Source of the DNA: JADCRZ01 sp037718865
GTDB lineage: Bacteria; Bacteroidota; Bacteroidia; Chitinophagales; Chitinophagaceae
Length of the DNA stretch: 64,000 bases
Reading direction: 5' to 3'
NCBI GenBank assembly: GCA_037718865.1
Contig: JBBJMP010000005.1
Coordinates: 186,001-250,000 of the forward strand
In this document: in pieces, positions 26,900 to 35,767 of the stretch
Layout of the letters: every line of letters begins with the position of its first letter
Position numbering within the stretch: the first letter of the stretch is position 1
Made by a program: the position numbers and the translations under genes
The notes under the pieces: model-generated
Databases searched by the model: none
What the model was told of the DNA's origin: nothing
What the model saw: only the letters and a program-made list of their open reading frames with translations

Positions 26900-28345
26900 T
26901 TATACGTCCATCCGGTAACTGCCCCTGTATTCCCTTTTTACAAACTGATTTGCAGGATCAAAGTTGGTGATCTTCATTTTGTCGCCGTCCCAAAGTAGTT
27001 TTTTCCGACCGGGATATACCAGGTTACCTTTAGCATTTTTTTCGCTGTAGTTGTAACTGCGAACCGCCAGGTTACCCATCAGCACCGTTTCAGTAAGCGG
27101 GCCGGCCATTTCAAAAGGAGAGCTGGTATAGGTGCCATACCCTTTCTTACAGGCCTTCACCCATTGCTGTTGATGGGCCTCGGAGCCACCCTCGATAAAG
27201 GGATACTTCGTTTTCGGCAATACAACTTCCTTCATCTTTTTTATGGGAAGCAGGGTTGGTTTACGTCCAAACAGTCCGGCCATCAGCTTACCCTTAGTGC
27301 CTTCGAAAATAATGCCGCCATCCAATTCACCCATTTCTTCTTCAGGCAGCAATTCCTCGGGCCGTTTGGGTTTGATGCCTCCATCGTACCAGATCATTTC
27401 AACCGGCACCATTCCGGCCCTTGCAGGAAACTGAATATGCGTTTTGGAAGACGGCGGGTAACTGTCCGTATACACCGCCTGTTTGAAAAAACCCGTCCAC
27501 ACCTGACCTACACTACATTCAACAGCGATCGGATAACCCAACTTAAGTGCCCGGTAAGGCACGTCAATAAAATGACATCCCATGTCTCCTAAAGAGCCGG
27601 TGCCAAAATCAACCCAACCCCTCCAGTTGGCAGGTACATATAGAGGATTAAACGCACGAGAGGGAGCGGTGCCAATCCAGAGATCCCAATCCAATTCTGC
27701 AGGTACATTAAATTTACCTGAAGGGGTTGGAATACCCTGCGGCCATACCGGCCTGTTGGTCCATACGTGTACCGTATGAACATCTCCGATCACACCCTCC
27801 TGGATCCACGTTTCTATTAACCGGGTATCATCACCGCTACTTCCCTGGTTGCCCATCTGGGTAACCAATTTGTATTTTTTTGCAGCCTGGGTTAGGATCC
27901 TGGCTTCGAATATATCATGGGTCAGCGGTTTCTCGCAATAAACATGTTTACCCAGTTGCATGGCAGCCAGCGCTACCGGCGTATGCATGTGATCAGGGGT
28001 GGTTATGATCAGTGCATCGATATTCTTCGCTTCTTTATCAAGTAACGTGCGATAATCTTTGTAATAAGGAGCGCCAGGCCACTTTTTTCTGGCGTTTACA
28101 GCCATCCGGTCATCTACATCACACAATGCCACAATATTGTCTGATCCCTTATTGTATGCATATGGAAGGTTTACTTCGGCCTTCCCGCCCACACCTATAC
28201 CCGCAATATTTAATTTATCACTGGGTGCAACGAAACCCCTCCCTAACACAAATCGCGGAATGATAAAAAAACCCGTAGTTACCAATGAACCATTCCGGAT
28301 GAATTGACGGCGGCTTTTGTTTGTTTCCTGATTAATCATATGCAA
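26900..28345 (-). CDS. Tat-exported Gfo/Idh/MocA family oxidoreductase
   Basis: A 481-aa NAD(P)-dependent sugar or inositol oxidoreductase. The N-terminus has a twin-arginine signal (SRRQFIRNGSLVTTGF), so the folded protein with cofactor is sent to the periplasm. The Rossmann motif is IAGIGVGGKAEVN, the catalytic Lys is in EKPLTHD, and DPDHMHTP-like TTPDHMHTPVAL precedes it. The C-terminal beta-sheet domain contains the family GSLGDMGCHFIDVP. Substrate unknown. The gene converges with the GH30 lipoprotein gene. Confidence 0.9.
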   Translation of the reverse strand: MHMINQETNKSRRQFIRNGSLVTTGFFIIPRFVLGRGFVAPSDKLNIAGIGVGGKAEVNLPYAYNKGSDNIVALCDVDDRMAVNARKKWPGAPYYKDYRTLLDKEAKNIDALIITTPDHMHTPVALAAMQLGKHVYCEKPLTHDIFEARILTQAAKKYKLVTQMGNQGSSGDDTRLIETWIQEGVIGDVHTVHVWTNRPVWPQGIPTPSGKFNVPAELDWDLWIGTAPSRAFNPLYVPANWRGWVDFGTGSLGDMGCHFIDVPYRALKLGYPIAVECSVGQVWTGFFKQAVYTDSYPPSSKTHIQFPARAGMVPVEMIWYDGGIKPKRPEELLPEEEMGELDGGIIFEGTKGKLMAGLFGRKPTLLPIKKMKEVVLPKTKYPFIEGGSEAHQQQWVKACKKGYGTYTSSPFEMAGPLTETVLMGNLAVRSYNYSEKNAKGNLVYPGRKKLLWDGDKMKITNFDPANQFVKREYRGSYRMDV

Positions 28346-28510
28346 GTTATTAGAAGTAAATTAACCAATTTTTTTCATCCCTTCACAAGTCATTTAATCT
28401 GCTTTCCGGTACATGTTGTTAGTAAATTGTTACTATTACCGCCCGTTAATTAACAGGTGGACTTTATAAAAGTGAGATATTCGACCTGCCATTTAATTAA
28501 ACTTATTTGT

Positions 28511-28777
28511 ATGAAAAATGAAGTCTTTGATGTGGAAGTTGAGTACGGAGGACAAAAGTTTACATTAAAAGTTAAAGCAGACTTGCCGGTTGGACCAGAA
28601 CCGTTTGGGTCAGATTACGATATATTTATAGAAGGCAAACACCGATACACGATTAACCATTGCAAAAACGAAGATGACGTGCATTGCTGGGAAGTAAAAA
28701 AACAACCCAGGAACAGCGGGGACCCGGAGTTTGCGCATGCCATTGGCAAGGCAATTGACCGGCATTATCTTAACTGA
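28511..28777 (+). CDS. Hypothetical protein, 88 aa
   Basis: A small soluble beta-rich protein (MKNEVFDVEVEYGGQKFTLK) with a Cys-His-rich middle (TINHCKNEDDVHCWEVKK). No family is recognised. An upstream in-frame start at 28457 exists, but the ATG at 28511 gives the more natural N-terminus. It lies 2 nt before the acetyltransferase gene and is surely co-transcribed with it. Confidence 0.65.
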   Translation: MKNEVFDVEVEYGGQKFTLKVKADLPVGPEPFGSDYDIFIEGKHRYTINHCKNEDDVHCWEVKKQPRNSGDPEFAHAIGKAIDRHYLN

Positions 28778-28779
28778 CT

Positions 28780-29337
28780 ATGAAAACCGAATTGCAAAAA
28801 ATGCTGGGTGGTGAACTATACCTGGCAAATGATCCTGAACTGATAGATCTGCGTATACAGGCAAGAAAACTATTCACTCAATACAATCTGATACCGGTAC
28901 AGCATGGATCAGCACGCAGGACCCTGCTAAAACAATTGCTGGGTGCTATAGGTGGTAACGCTGACATCCAAACGCCGTTCTATTGTGATTACGGTGTTCA
29001 CTTTTACGCCGGTGAAAATTTGTTTATGAACTTCAATTGCATCATACTGGATTGTGCAAAAGTGGTTATAGGAGACAATGTGATGATGGGTCCAAACGTT
29101 CAGATCTATACGGCTTATCATCCCCTATCCGCAATGGAACGAATAAAAGGCCCTGAGTTGGCGTCTGCCATAATGATCGGTAATAATGTATGGATCGGTG
29201 GCGGAGCTGTTATCTGTCCCGGGTTGACCATTGGAGATAATACTACTATTGGTGCAGGAAGTGTAGTCACCAAAGACATCCCTTCAAATGTGCTTGCGGC
29301 AGGCAATCCTTGCCGGGTTATAAAAAAAATCGGCTAA
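28780..29337 (+). CDS. Sugar O-acetyltransferase, maltose/galactoside type
   Basis: A 185-aa acetyl-CoA-dependent acetyltransferase of the LacA/Maa/NodL type. After the helical N-terminal domain (LGGELYLANDPELIDLR), hexapeptide repeats form a left-handed beta-helix. The catalytic His is in YTAYHPLSAMER, and IGNNVWIGGGAVICPG plus GAGSVVTKDIP are signature segments. Acceptor sugar unknown. The stop codon overlaps a TAnnTTTG promoter match for the next gene. Confidence 0.92.
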   Translation: MKTELQKMLGGELYLANDPELIDLRIQARKLFTQYNLIPVQHGSARRTLLKQLLGAIGGNADIQTPFYCDYGVHFYAGENLFMNFNCIILDCAKVVIGDNVMMGPNVQIYTAYHPLSAMERIKGPELASAIMIGNNVWIGGGAVICPGLTIGDNTTIGAGSVVTKDIPSNVLAAGNPCRVIKKIG

Positions 29338-29342
29338 CTTTG
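29335..29342 (+). promoter_or_regulatory. Bacteroidota -7 promoter element (TAACTTTG)
   Basis: TAACTTTG begins at the acetyltransferase stop codon and matches TAnnTTTG; the secreted-protein gene at 29371 would start about 20 nt after the transcription start. Confidence 0.5.
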
Positions 29343-29370
29343 TTTTAATTTAACCGTTTATGCTATTATC

Positions 29371-30057
29371 ATGAACCCTGTCTTTCTTGTATGTTTCATT
29401 TTTATCTTCTGCTATAATGTAACCGCTCAAAACGCCAAAACGATCACAGTAAAAGCCGGAAACGATGTAAAGGAATTTATAGCTAATGAAATGTATCGCT
29501 ATCCTAAATTCCTGATTGGAAAAGTATTTTTCAGAGATGGCAAATCAACGAGTGCTAAACTAAATTACAACTTGTTGGTGGGCGACATGCAATATATCGA
29601 CCTTAATGGCGACACCCTTTCTATTGCAAACAGTAAAGAAGTCGGATACATAAAAATTGAGGAGGATTCTTTTTTTTATGATCAGGGGTATATCGAACTA
29701 CTTAACGACGGTTCCACTGTTAAGTTGGGAATAAGGCAGATCATTAAATTGAAAGACTTTAAACGCATAGGGGCTTACGGCCTGCCTTCTCATGGCACCA
29801 TTGAGTCATACGGAACTTATACCGGCTCTCACCAGGTTCAAAAAATCAATGTAAAGGAAGACCTGGTATTTTCCAAACAAACAAATTATTACTTTGGTGA
29901 CAAGTTCAATCATTTTATTCCGGCTACCAGGAAGAACGTGTTACAAATCTTCTCTAATCATCAGCGTAAAGTAGAAAAATTCCTATATGAAAACGACATA
30001 AATTTTAATAAACATCAAGACCTGGAAAAGCTGATCGCTTTTTTACAAGTTTTGTAA
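29371..30057 (+). CDS. Secreted protein of unknown function, 228 aa
   Basis: A Sec signal peptide (MNPVFLVCFIFIFCYNVTAQ, cleavage after TAQ) is followed by about 208 residues rich in beta strands. Features are YRYPKFLIGKVFFRDGK near the N-terminus and a repeated style of strand such as VGYIKIEEDSFFYDQGY. No catalytic motif or named domain is recognised. The mature protein is basic and probably periplasmic. It has its own promoter candidate, and the next gene is 227 nt away. Confidence 0.72.
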   Translation: MNPVFLVCFIFIFCYNVTAQNAKTITVKAGNDVKEFIANEMYRYPKFLIGKVFFRDGKSTSAKLNYNLLVGDMQYIDLNGDTLSIANSKEVGYIKIEEDSFFYDQGYIELLNDGSTVKLGIRQIIKLKDFKRIGAYGLPSHGTIESYGTYTGSHQVQKINVKEDLVFSKQTNYYFGDKFNHFIPATRKNVLQIFSNHQRKVEKFLYENDINFNKHQDLEKLIAFLQVL

Positions 30058-30283
30058 CAAGAATAGATTTTAAGTATATTTATCGTCAGTTCATACGCGG
30101 TTTTCTGAATTTCATCCATGTTCCTCCTTCCGCGTTGAAACATTTTCTCAATTTAGAAGCGTGTTTTATTTTGATCCTTATCCTAGTGCTGAACCAAAAT
30201 GGGCATCTCCGCCTTCAACATCCCTGTGAATACCATCCAATTTTTCTTTGGCAACATTCATTGTTAGTTTAAAACTTAACATT

Positions 30284-31075
30284 ATGCGCAAATTTACCAT
30301 GTTTCTTATCTGTGGTATTACCACTATTTGCTTTACAGCAGGACATGCCCAGGGCCTTTTAAGAAAGATTAAGCAGAAGGCGGAATCAGTTACCGACAAA
30401 ATGTTAGACAAAAAAACGGACGAAACCGTTAACGGCCAGAATGGAGGAAATACTTCTACCGGCTCTACTACCGGCAGCAGTAAAAACAATCCTTCCAACA
30501 AAGGAGGGCAGGGCCTGGTTACAACGCCTCCGGATGTAAATGAGAACCTGAGCTCAGCGGAAACCGCCTTTAAAAGCGGCAGTTACGGAGAGGCGCGTTA
30601 TGCAGTTCAACAAGCCATGCTGGGTGTTGAAATGGAGATCGGTCAACGCATTTTAAAATCATTACCGGAAACCGTAGCCGGCTTAAAAAAGAATGCCGCG
30701 GATGATCAGGTCACCAGCACTGGATGGGGATGGGTTGGCTTAACTATCCGCCGTGAATATCAGGAAGGAGATAAACAGTTTACGGTAACCGTTGCCAACA
30801 ACGCGGCATGGATGCAGGCAGTGAACTTATATCTAAATAACGCCGGTTACTCACAAACAACAGGTGGGGAGCAGAAAGTTAAGCAGGTGAAGGTAAAAGG
30901 CTATCGTTCTGTCATTGAATACAGTGAAGGTTCAGGGTATAAGATAAGTTTACCGTTAGGACAAACTTCACTGATGATGTTCGAAGGAATAAATTTTGGT
31001 ACGGAGCAAGATATCATAAATGCTGTAAACCAGATTGACATTGATCGTATCAAAACCCAACTTGGCGAAAAATAA
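30284..31075 (+). CDS. Secreted protein of unknown function, tandem paralog 1
   Basis: A 263-aa exported protein: signal peptide MRKFTMFLICGITTICFTAG with cleavage near GHAQ, then a Lys-rich helix, a Ser/Thr/Gly/Asn-rich linker (about 55-85), and a globular domain from about residue 95. That domain shares order and motifs with the next gene: GSYGEARYAVQQAMLGVE, RILKSLPETV, WGWVGLTIRREY, and KGYRSVIEY. The function is not known. The start at 30284 puts the signal peptide at the N-terminus; an upstream in-frame start at 30248 is unlikely. The two genes are 25 nt apart. Confidence 0.75.
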   Translation: MRKFTMFLICGITTICFTAGHAQGLLRKIKQKAESVTDKMLDKKTDETVNGQNGGNTSTGSTTGSSKNNPSNKGGQGLVTTPPDVNENLSSAETAFKSGSYGEARYAVQQAMLGVEMEIGQRILKSLPETVAGLKKNAADDQVTSTGWGWVGLTIRREYQEGDKQFTVTVANNAAWMQAVNLYLNNAGYSQTTGGEQKVKQVKVKGYRSVIEYSEGSGYKISLPLGQTSLMMFEGINFGTEQDIINAVNQIDIDRIKTQLGEK

Positions 31076-31100
31076 TGTTAACACAAATAAGCTTTCAGTT

Positions 31101-31688
31101 ATGAAAAAAGTATATATTTTCTGTATTGTATTCTTGGCAGGACTGACCCTGCATGCTCAGGAATTCACCAAACAATTAAGTGAAGCACGTACTGCTTATG
31201 CCGGCGGTAAATTAGATGACTCCCGGTTTGCCATGCAGCAGATGCTACACGACCTTGATATGCTCATGGGCAAAGAAGTGATCAAACTCCTACCTGCTAA
31301 ACTACAGGAGCAGCAGGCGAATACAGCCAAAGACAATGTAAACGGAGCAGCAGGCTTTTTAGGCGTTGTTATTCATCGTGATTACGGTGCCCAGGATAAA
31401 AACATCAATCTTGAAATAATTAGTAATTCTCCCTTGCTTACCAGTATCAATGCGCTGCTTTCGCTGCCGTTTATTGGTAATTCCGGGGACAATAAAGTAG
31501 TCAAGATCGCCGGATACAAAGCACTTTTGCAGAAAATTACCGGGGAAAATGAAAAACCAACATATGAATTGCAATTACCTATGAATTCCTCGCTGCTGAG
31601 TCTTAAAGCTCCCGGTTACACGCAGGATCACATCGTTCAAATGGCTAATAGTTTGCCCATTGCCCAAATAGCCAAAATGCTGCAATAA
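31101..31688 (+). CDS. Secreted protein of unknown function, tandem paralog 2
   Basis: A 195-aa exported protein (signal peptide MKKVYIFCIVFLAGLTLHAQ). The mature part parallels the preceding protein: GKLDDSRFAMQQMLHDLD against GSYGEARYAVQQAML, VIKLLPAKL against ILKSLPETV, GFLGVVIHRDYG against GWVGLTIRREYQ, and AGYKALLQKI against KGYRSVIEY. It lacks the low-complexity linker of its partner. No catalytic residues are recognised. Duplication and co-transcription are clear; the role is unknown. Confidence 0.75.
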   Translation: MKKVYIFCIVFLAGLTLHAQEFTKQLSEARTAYAGGKLDDSRFAMQQMLHDLDMLMGKEVIKLLPAKLQEQQANTAKDNVNGAAGFLGVVIHRDYGAQDKNINLEIISNSPLLTSINALLSLPFIGNSGDNKVVKIAGYKALLQKITGENEKPTYELQLPMNSSLLSLKAPGYTQDHIVQMANSLPIAQIAKMLQ

Positions 31689-31748
31689 TTATAAAAGATT
31701 TCGCTAATCTTGTGATTTTGCTAAGCAAAACAGCTTCAGGCAATGACG

Positions 31749-31968
31749 ATGTTTTGCTTACTTTCTTTCTATAAGTTAAAGAAGGACACTCTGAGAACGA
31801 TTAATGATGTTAAGGATTTTACTCTTCGCGGAAATGTTTCTTGACCTGGCTGTAGGTATTATTATTGGGCTTGCTTTTGCAAACATAGTCAATGCTGTAG
31901 TAGATAATATACTAAAAGAAGAATTAAAAGCACTAAGATCTGATCTAAGGAACAAAACAATTGAATAA
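31749..31968 (+). pseudogene. mscL: Degraded mscL (large-conductance mechanosensitive channel)
   Basis: One frame reads ...NDVKDFTLRGNV and then stops at 31842. A second frame, shifted by one base, continues DLAVGIIIGLAFANIVNAVVDNIL. Joined across the TTT at 31837-31839, with one T removed, they give RGNVLDLAVGIIIG, the classic first membrane helix of MscL. The sequence then passes straight to KEELKALRSDLRNK, which resembles the C-terminal cytoplasmic helix of MscL, so the loop and second membrane helix are missing. An ATG-started frame at 31804-31968 could still make a 54-aa single-span peptide. Confidence 0.6.
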
Positions 31969-32013
31969 AACATGATAACATTTAATTTGAATTAATCAAT
32001 AAAAATCTATCAT

Positions 32014-32247
32014 ATGCTTCAGGAAATTGACCAGTCCAGGGAAAAGAAAGATCAACAGAACCCTCAAAACGATTCGGCAAACAGTCTCAATGAGCAAACC
32101 TTACAAAAACAAGTTGTAATTGCTGCACATGAACAGGCAGAGCAAGATATAGAACAAGACCCTGACTTAAGTCTGCACAGCCCGAACGATGACCTTGACG
32201 AAGGAGAAACTGCCAGGCTGGGAGATGGTAAAAACGACCTGATCTAA
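32014..32247 (+). CDS. Acidic disordered protein, 77 aa
   Basis: A very hydrophilic, Gln/Asp/Glu-rich protein without predicted globular structure; the end reads LHSPNDDLDEGETARLGDG, a segment that I associate from memory with small Bacteroidota proteins of unknown function. No signal, membrane segment or catalytic motif. It converges with the histone-like gene. Confidence 0.6.
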   Translation: MLQEIDQSREKKDQQNPQNDSANSLNEQTLQKQVVIAAHEQAEQDIEQDPDLSLHSPNDDLDEGETARLGDGKNDLI

Positions 32248-32301
32248 ACAGAGCCAGCACGAGACCATACATAAGAATGGTTTCACAGCCTGGTTATATC
32301 A

Positions 32302-32736
32302 TCATTTTTTTCCCCAATTATTTTCCATATTCCTATACGCCTTTTTCGATACCGTTGATTTTTTCTTTGGCCGGGAAGTGCCTTTGCTTTTTTTCGCGTT
32401 GATATTACTCACCAGCGAATTTTTAACACCTAACTTATTTTTTTTACCAGGCTTAGCCGCTTTCTTTGTGGTGTTGCCTGAAGATCTAGCAGCAGATTTT
32501 GAAGAAACTTTTACGGGCGCCTTTTGTGCTGCTTTTGCGGAAGCTTTTTTTGCTACCTTCTTGACAGATTTTTTTGCTACTGCCTTTTTAGGAGCCTTTT
32601 TTGCTACAGATTTTTCACGAGATTTCTTTGCTGCTTTTTTTACTGCCGCCTTTTTAGGTGCTTTTTTTACTGCTTTTTTTACTGCTTTTTTTGGAGGTGC
32701 TTGTGTTGATTTTTTAGTATCTTTCTTAGGGGGCAT
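32302..32736 (-). CDS. Histone H1-like, Lys/Ala-rich DNA-binding protein
   Basis: A 144-aa strongly basic low-complexity protein. From the start at 32736 (MPPKKDTKKSTQAP) it is mostly repeats of KKA, KKAVKKA and KKAPKKA separated by Ser and Thr, then a Gly/Asn/Ser-containing tail (KAYRNMENNWGKK). It resembles eukaryotic histone H1 tails and bacterial Hc1-like proteins, and would be expected to coat DNA or RNA. An upstream in-frame start at 32775 would add a hydrophobic stretch. Short tandem KKAxKK codon blocks make it prone to length change. It lies just after leuS on the same strand. Confidence 0.75.
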   Translation of the reverse strand: MPPKKDTKKSTQAPPKKAVKKAVKKAPKKAAVKKAAKKSREKSVAKKAPKKAVAKKSVKKVAKKASAKAAQKAPVKVSSKSAARSSGNTTKKAAKPGKKNKLGVKNSLVSNINAKKSKGTSRPKKKSTVSKKAYRNMENNWGKK

Positions 32737-32792
32737 AAAACTGTTTTTTAAAATTGTAACAATCCTCATGCCCATCTGATTTGTCCGGGACC

Positions 32793-35648
32793 CTATAAAA
32801 CTACGTTTACCATCTTCCCTTTCACATAAATGATTTTTTTGTGCAATTTTTCACCCAGCCATTTTTGTACAGTGTCATTATCCAGTACAATCTGTTCTAC
32901 TTCTTCCTGGGTAGCGCTCAATGAAATGGTAATATTCGTTCGTACCTTACCGTTAACAGAAACGGGATATTCTTTTGCTGTTTCCTGCACAAATTTTTCT
33001 TCAAAAACTGGGTAAGCGGCTTCAAGTATGACGGACCCTTGCACAACATTTTCCCCAGACCGGGTAACCGATCTGACCTGATACAATAATTCTTCGGAGA
33101 TATGCGGCGCATATGGAGCCATCAGAATTAATAAAGGCATTAAAATTTCCTCTTTATGGCATTTAAGCTCAACAAGCTCATTTACACAGACCATGAAAGC
33201 ACTTACCGCCGTATTGAAAGAAAATTTTTCGGTATCATCTTCAATCTTTTTTATGGTCCGGTGTAATACTTTTAATTCTGCTTCAGTAGCCTTATCCGTA
33301 TTCCACACCTTACCTTTCAGATCATCGTAAAATAACCGCCATAGTTTACGCAGGAAACGGTGAACCCCTTCTATGCCTTTCGTATCCCATGGCTTGCTTT
33401 GTTCTATCGGTCCCAGAAACATTTCATACATCCGGAAGGTATCAGCACCATAATCTTCCACAATCTGGTCCGGATTGACCGCGTTGAATTTGCTTTTACT
33501 CATCTTTTCTATTTCGGCACCACAGATATAAACGCCTTTTTCACCGGTGATACCTGGAGAGTGCTCTTCACCATTCTCCAGGATAAAGCGTGCATTTTCA
33601 AATTCAGGTTTCCATCTCCGGAATGCTTCAATGTCAAGTTCAAATCCATCAACCATGTTTACATCAATATGCAGTGGATTCGTATCGTAACTATGCTTCA
33701 GACCTGCTGAAACAAACTGATTCGTTCCTTTTATTCTATAAACAAACCTTGATGAGCCCTGGATCATTCCCTGGTTTACCAGTTTTTTATAAGGCTCGTC
33801 ATGGCCAATGTATGCAAGGTCATATAACACTTTTGTCCACATCCGGCTATATAACAAATGACCTACAGCATGTTCGGTACCTCCTATATAAAGGTCCACC
33901 TGTCCCCAATAATCGGATACTTTCCGGTTGCAAAATTCAGAATGGTTATGCGGATCCATGTAGCGAAGGAAATACCAGCTGCTTCCTGCATAACCGGGCA
34001 TCGTACTGGTTTCCCGTTTTCCTCCGCCCGGCAGGTTCGCCCATTCGGTTATGTTTGCCAACGGCCCCTCGCCTTCCGGACCGGGTTCATATTTTTCCAC
34101 ATGGGGTAATTCAAGCGGCAAATCTTTTTCCGGCAAGGGATGGGACATGCCCTCTTTCCAGATGATGGGAAACGGCTCACCCCAGTAACGCTGCCGGCTA
34201 AATCCCGCATCACGCATACGATAGTTTACCTGACGCCTTCCTATCTCCAGTTCTTCCAATTTATCAATGGCAGCAGTTATGGCCTCTTTCATCGCCATTC
34301 CATTCAGGAAACCAGAATTTTCGAGCACCGCATCTTTAGTTGGATTAGCCTCATTGCCATTAAAATGAGAACCAATAATATTTGTAATGGGAATTTCAAA
34401 GTGAACGGCAAAATCATAGTCTCGCTGGTCACTACAGGGTACGGCCATTATGGCCCCGGTACCGTATCCTGCTAACACATATTCCGCTATCCATACCGGA
34501 ATTTCCCTTCCGTCAAACGGGTTGATAGCGAAAGCACCGGTAGAACATCCAGTTATCTGTTTAACCTCAGACATTCGTTCGCGATCGCTGCGGCTTTTAA
34601 CATAGCCAAGGTATTCATTAACGGCATCCTGCCTATCAGGAGTAGTAAGGGAAACGACCAATTCGTGTTCAGGTGCCAAAACCATAAAGTCGACCCCAAA
34701 TATCGTATCGGGACGGGTAGTATAAACTTTAATACCTTTCTCCACTTTCTCTTCAGCAAGGCCGGGGCCGGATGCTTTCACCTTAAAGTTAATCTCTGCA
34801 CCCTGACTTTTTCCTATCCAGTTGCGTTGCTGTTCCTTGAGCGACTCGGTGAATTCGACCTGTTCCAGTCCTTGCAGTAAACGATCTGCATATTCTGTAA
34901 TGCGTAAATACCATTGACGCATCTTTTTCTTTACAACCGGATGGCCACCACGTTCGCTTACGCCGTTTATCACTTCATCGTTCGCCAGTACGGTCCCCAG
35001 GTTCTCGCACCAATTTACTTCGCCGAATGACGAATAGGCAAGCCGGTAATTCATCAAAACATCATGGCGCTGCTTTTCATCATATGCGTCCCATTCTTCC
35101 TTACCAAAGCCGGCTTCAGATAACCGTCCCTCGAGGGTGAGACTACCTTCCTTTTCAAAAATGGTTAACAACTCATTGATAGGCCTGGCTTTGTTGGCAC
35201 TTCTGTCATACCATGAATTGTATAATTGCAAAAATATCCATTGGGTCCATTTATAGAATTGCGGATCACTGGTCCTTACTTCACGGCTCCAATCAAAAGA
35301 AAATCCTATCTTATCCAACTGGGTCCGGAAGGTTGTGATGTTTTGTTCAGTGGTCACAGACGGATGCTGGCCTGTTTCGAGAGCATATTGTTCTGCAGGC
35401 AAACCGAAGCTGTCATACCCCATCGGATGTAATACGTTAAAACCTTTTAATCTTTTATACCGGCTGTAAATATCGCTGGCAATATATCCCAGCGGATGAC
35501 CTACATGTAAGCCTGTACCACTGGGATAAGGAAACATATCCAACACATAAAATTTTGGTTTGCTTACATCATTGCTTACCGAATAAGCATTGCTTTCCTT
35601 CCATTGCTGTTGCCATTTCTTTTCGATATCTCTGAAATTATATTCCAT
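32793..35648 (-). CDS. leuS: Leucyl-tRNA synthetase
   Basis: A 951-aa class I aminoacyl-tRNA synthetase charging tRNA-Leu. The HIGH-type motif is H48-V-G-H51 in FPYPSGTGLHVGHPLGY. The editing domain contains VYTTRPDTIFGVDF, and the catalytic loop is EKMSKSKFNAVNPDQ. The enzyme is longer than the E. coli form because of an insert before KMSKS (GTNQFVSAGLKHSYDTNPL region), which is usual in Bacteroidota. The anticodon-binding and C-terminal domains are complete. Its leader is about 85 nt and includes an inverted repeat at 35664-35712; its promoter candidate is 35738-35745. Confidence 0.97.
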   Translation of the reverse strand: MEYNFRDIEKKWQQQWKESNAYSVSNDVSKPKFYVLDMFPYPSGTGLHVGHPLGYIASDIYSRYKRLKGFNVLHPMGYDSFGLPAEQYALETGQHPSVTTEQNITTFRTQLDKIGFSFDWSREVRTSDPQFYKWTQWIFLQLYNSWYDRSANKARPINELLTIFEKEGSLTLEGRLSEAGFGKEEWDAYDEKQRHDVLMNYRLAYSSFGEVNWCENLGTVLANDEVINGVSERGGHPVVKKKMRQWYLRITEYADRLLQGLEQVEFTESLKEQQRNWIGKSQGAEINFKVKASGPGLAEEKVEKGIKVYTTRPDTIFGVDFMVLAPEHELVVSLTTPDRQDAVNEYLGYVKSRSDRERMSEVKQITGCSTGAFAINPFDGREIPVWIAEYVLAGYGTGAIMAVPCSDQRDYDFAVHFEIPITNIIGSHFNGNEANPTKDAVLENSGFLNGMAMKEAITAAIDKLEELEIGRRQVNYRMRDAGFSRQRYWGEPFPIIWKEGMSHPLPEKDLPLELPHVEKYEPGPEGEGPLANITEWANLPGGGKRETSTMPGYAGSSWYFLRYMDPHNHSEFCNRKVSDYWGQVDLYIGGTEHAVGHLLYSRMWTKVLYDLAYIGHDEPYKKLVNQGMIQGSSRFVYRIKGTNQFVSAGLKHSYDTNPLHIDVNMVDGFELDIEAFRRWKPEFENARFILENGEEHSPGITGEKGVYICGAEIEKMSKSKFNAVNPDQIVEDYGADTFRMYEMFLGPIEQSKPWDTKGIEGVHRFLRKLWRLFYDDLKGKVWNTDKATEAELKVLHRTIKKIEDDTEKFSFNTAVSAFMVCVNELVELKCHKEEILMPLLILMAPYAPHISEELLYQVRSVTRSGENVVQGSVILEAAYPVFEEKFVQETAKEYPVSVNGKVRTNITISLSATQEEVEQIVLDNDTVQKWLGEKLHKKIIYVKGKMVNVVL

Positions 35649-35663
35649 GCTAAATTGATATTT

Positions 35664-35712
35664 GTGAAATGTGAGATGTAAGGGATCTTACCTTTCATAT
35701 CTCACCTCTCAC
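35664..35712. repeat. Iterated-word inverted repeat in the leuS leader
   Basis: GTGAGATGTAAGGG (from 35671) and CCTTTCATATCTCAC (to 35704), then CTCTCACATCTTACC, are imperfectly complementary and made of the same TGAGATG words as the repeat at 24469-24564. It falls between the leuS promoter candidate and its start codon. Confidence 0.5.
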
Positions 35713-35737
35713 ATCTTACCTTCTGTTAAGAGGACGA

Positions 35738-35745
35738 CAAAATTA
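35738..35745 (-). promoter_or_regulatory. Bacteroidota -7 promoter element for leuS (TAATTTTG)
   Basis: Minus-strand TAATTTTG matches TAnnTTTG; transcription would start near 35731, about 83 nt from the leuS ATG. Confidence 0.5.
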
Positions 35746-35767
35746 CGGATTCAAGGTATAAATCCAT

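Noticed and set aside
30178..30261. Minus-strand 27-residue peptide (MNVAKEKLDGIHRDVEGGDA...)
   Set aside because: It reads like protein but is very short, has no promoter match and lies opposite the spacer and signal-peptide region of the secreted paralog. Kept only as a possible gene scrap.
32378..32779. Plus-strand hydrophobic frame opposite the histone-like gene
   Set aside because: The Phe/Ala-rich product is the antisense of Lys/Ala repeat codons, so its length is an artefact of composition.
33590..34165. Plus-strand frames inside leuS
   Set aside because: All are antisense to conserved synthetase motifs, with Cys/Pro/Ser-rich random-like products.
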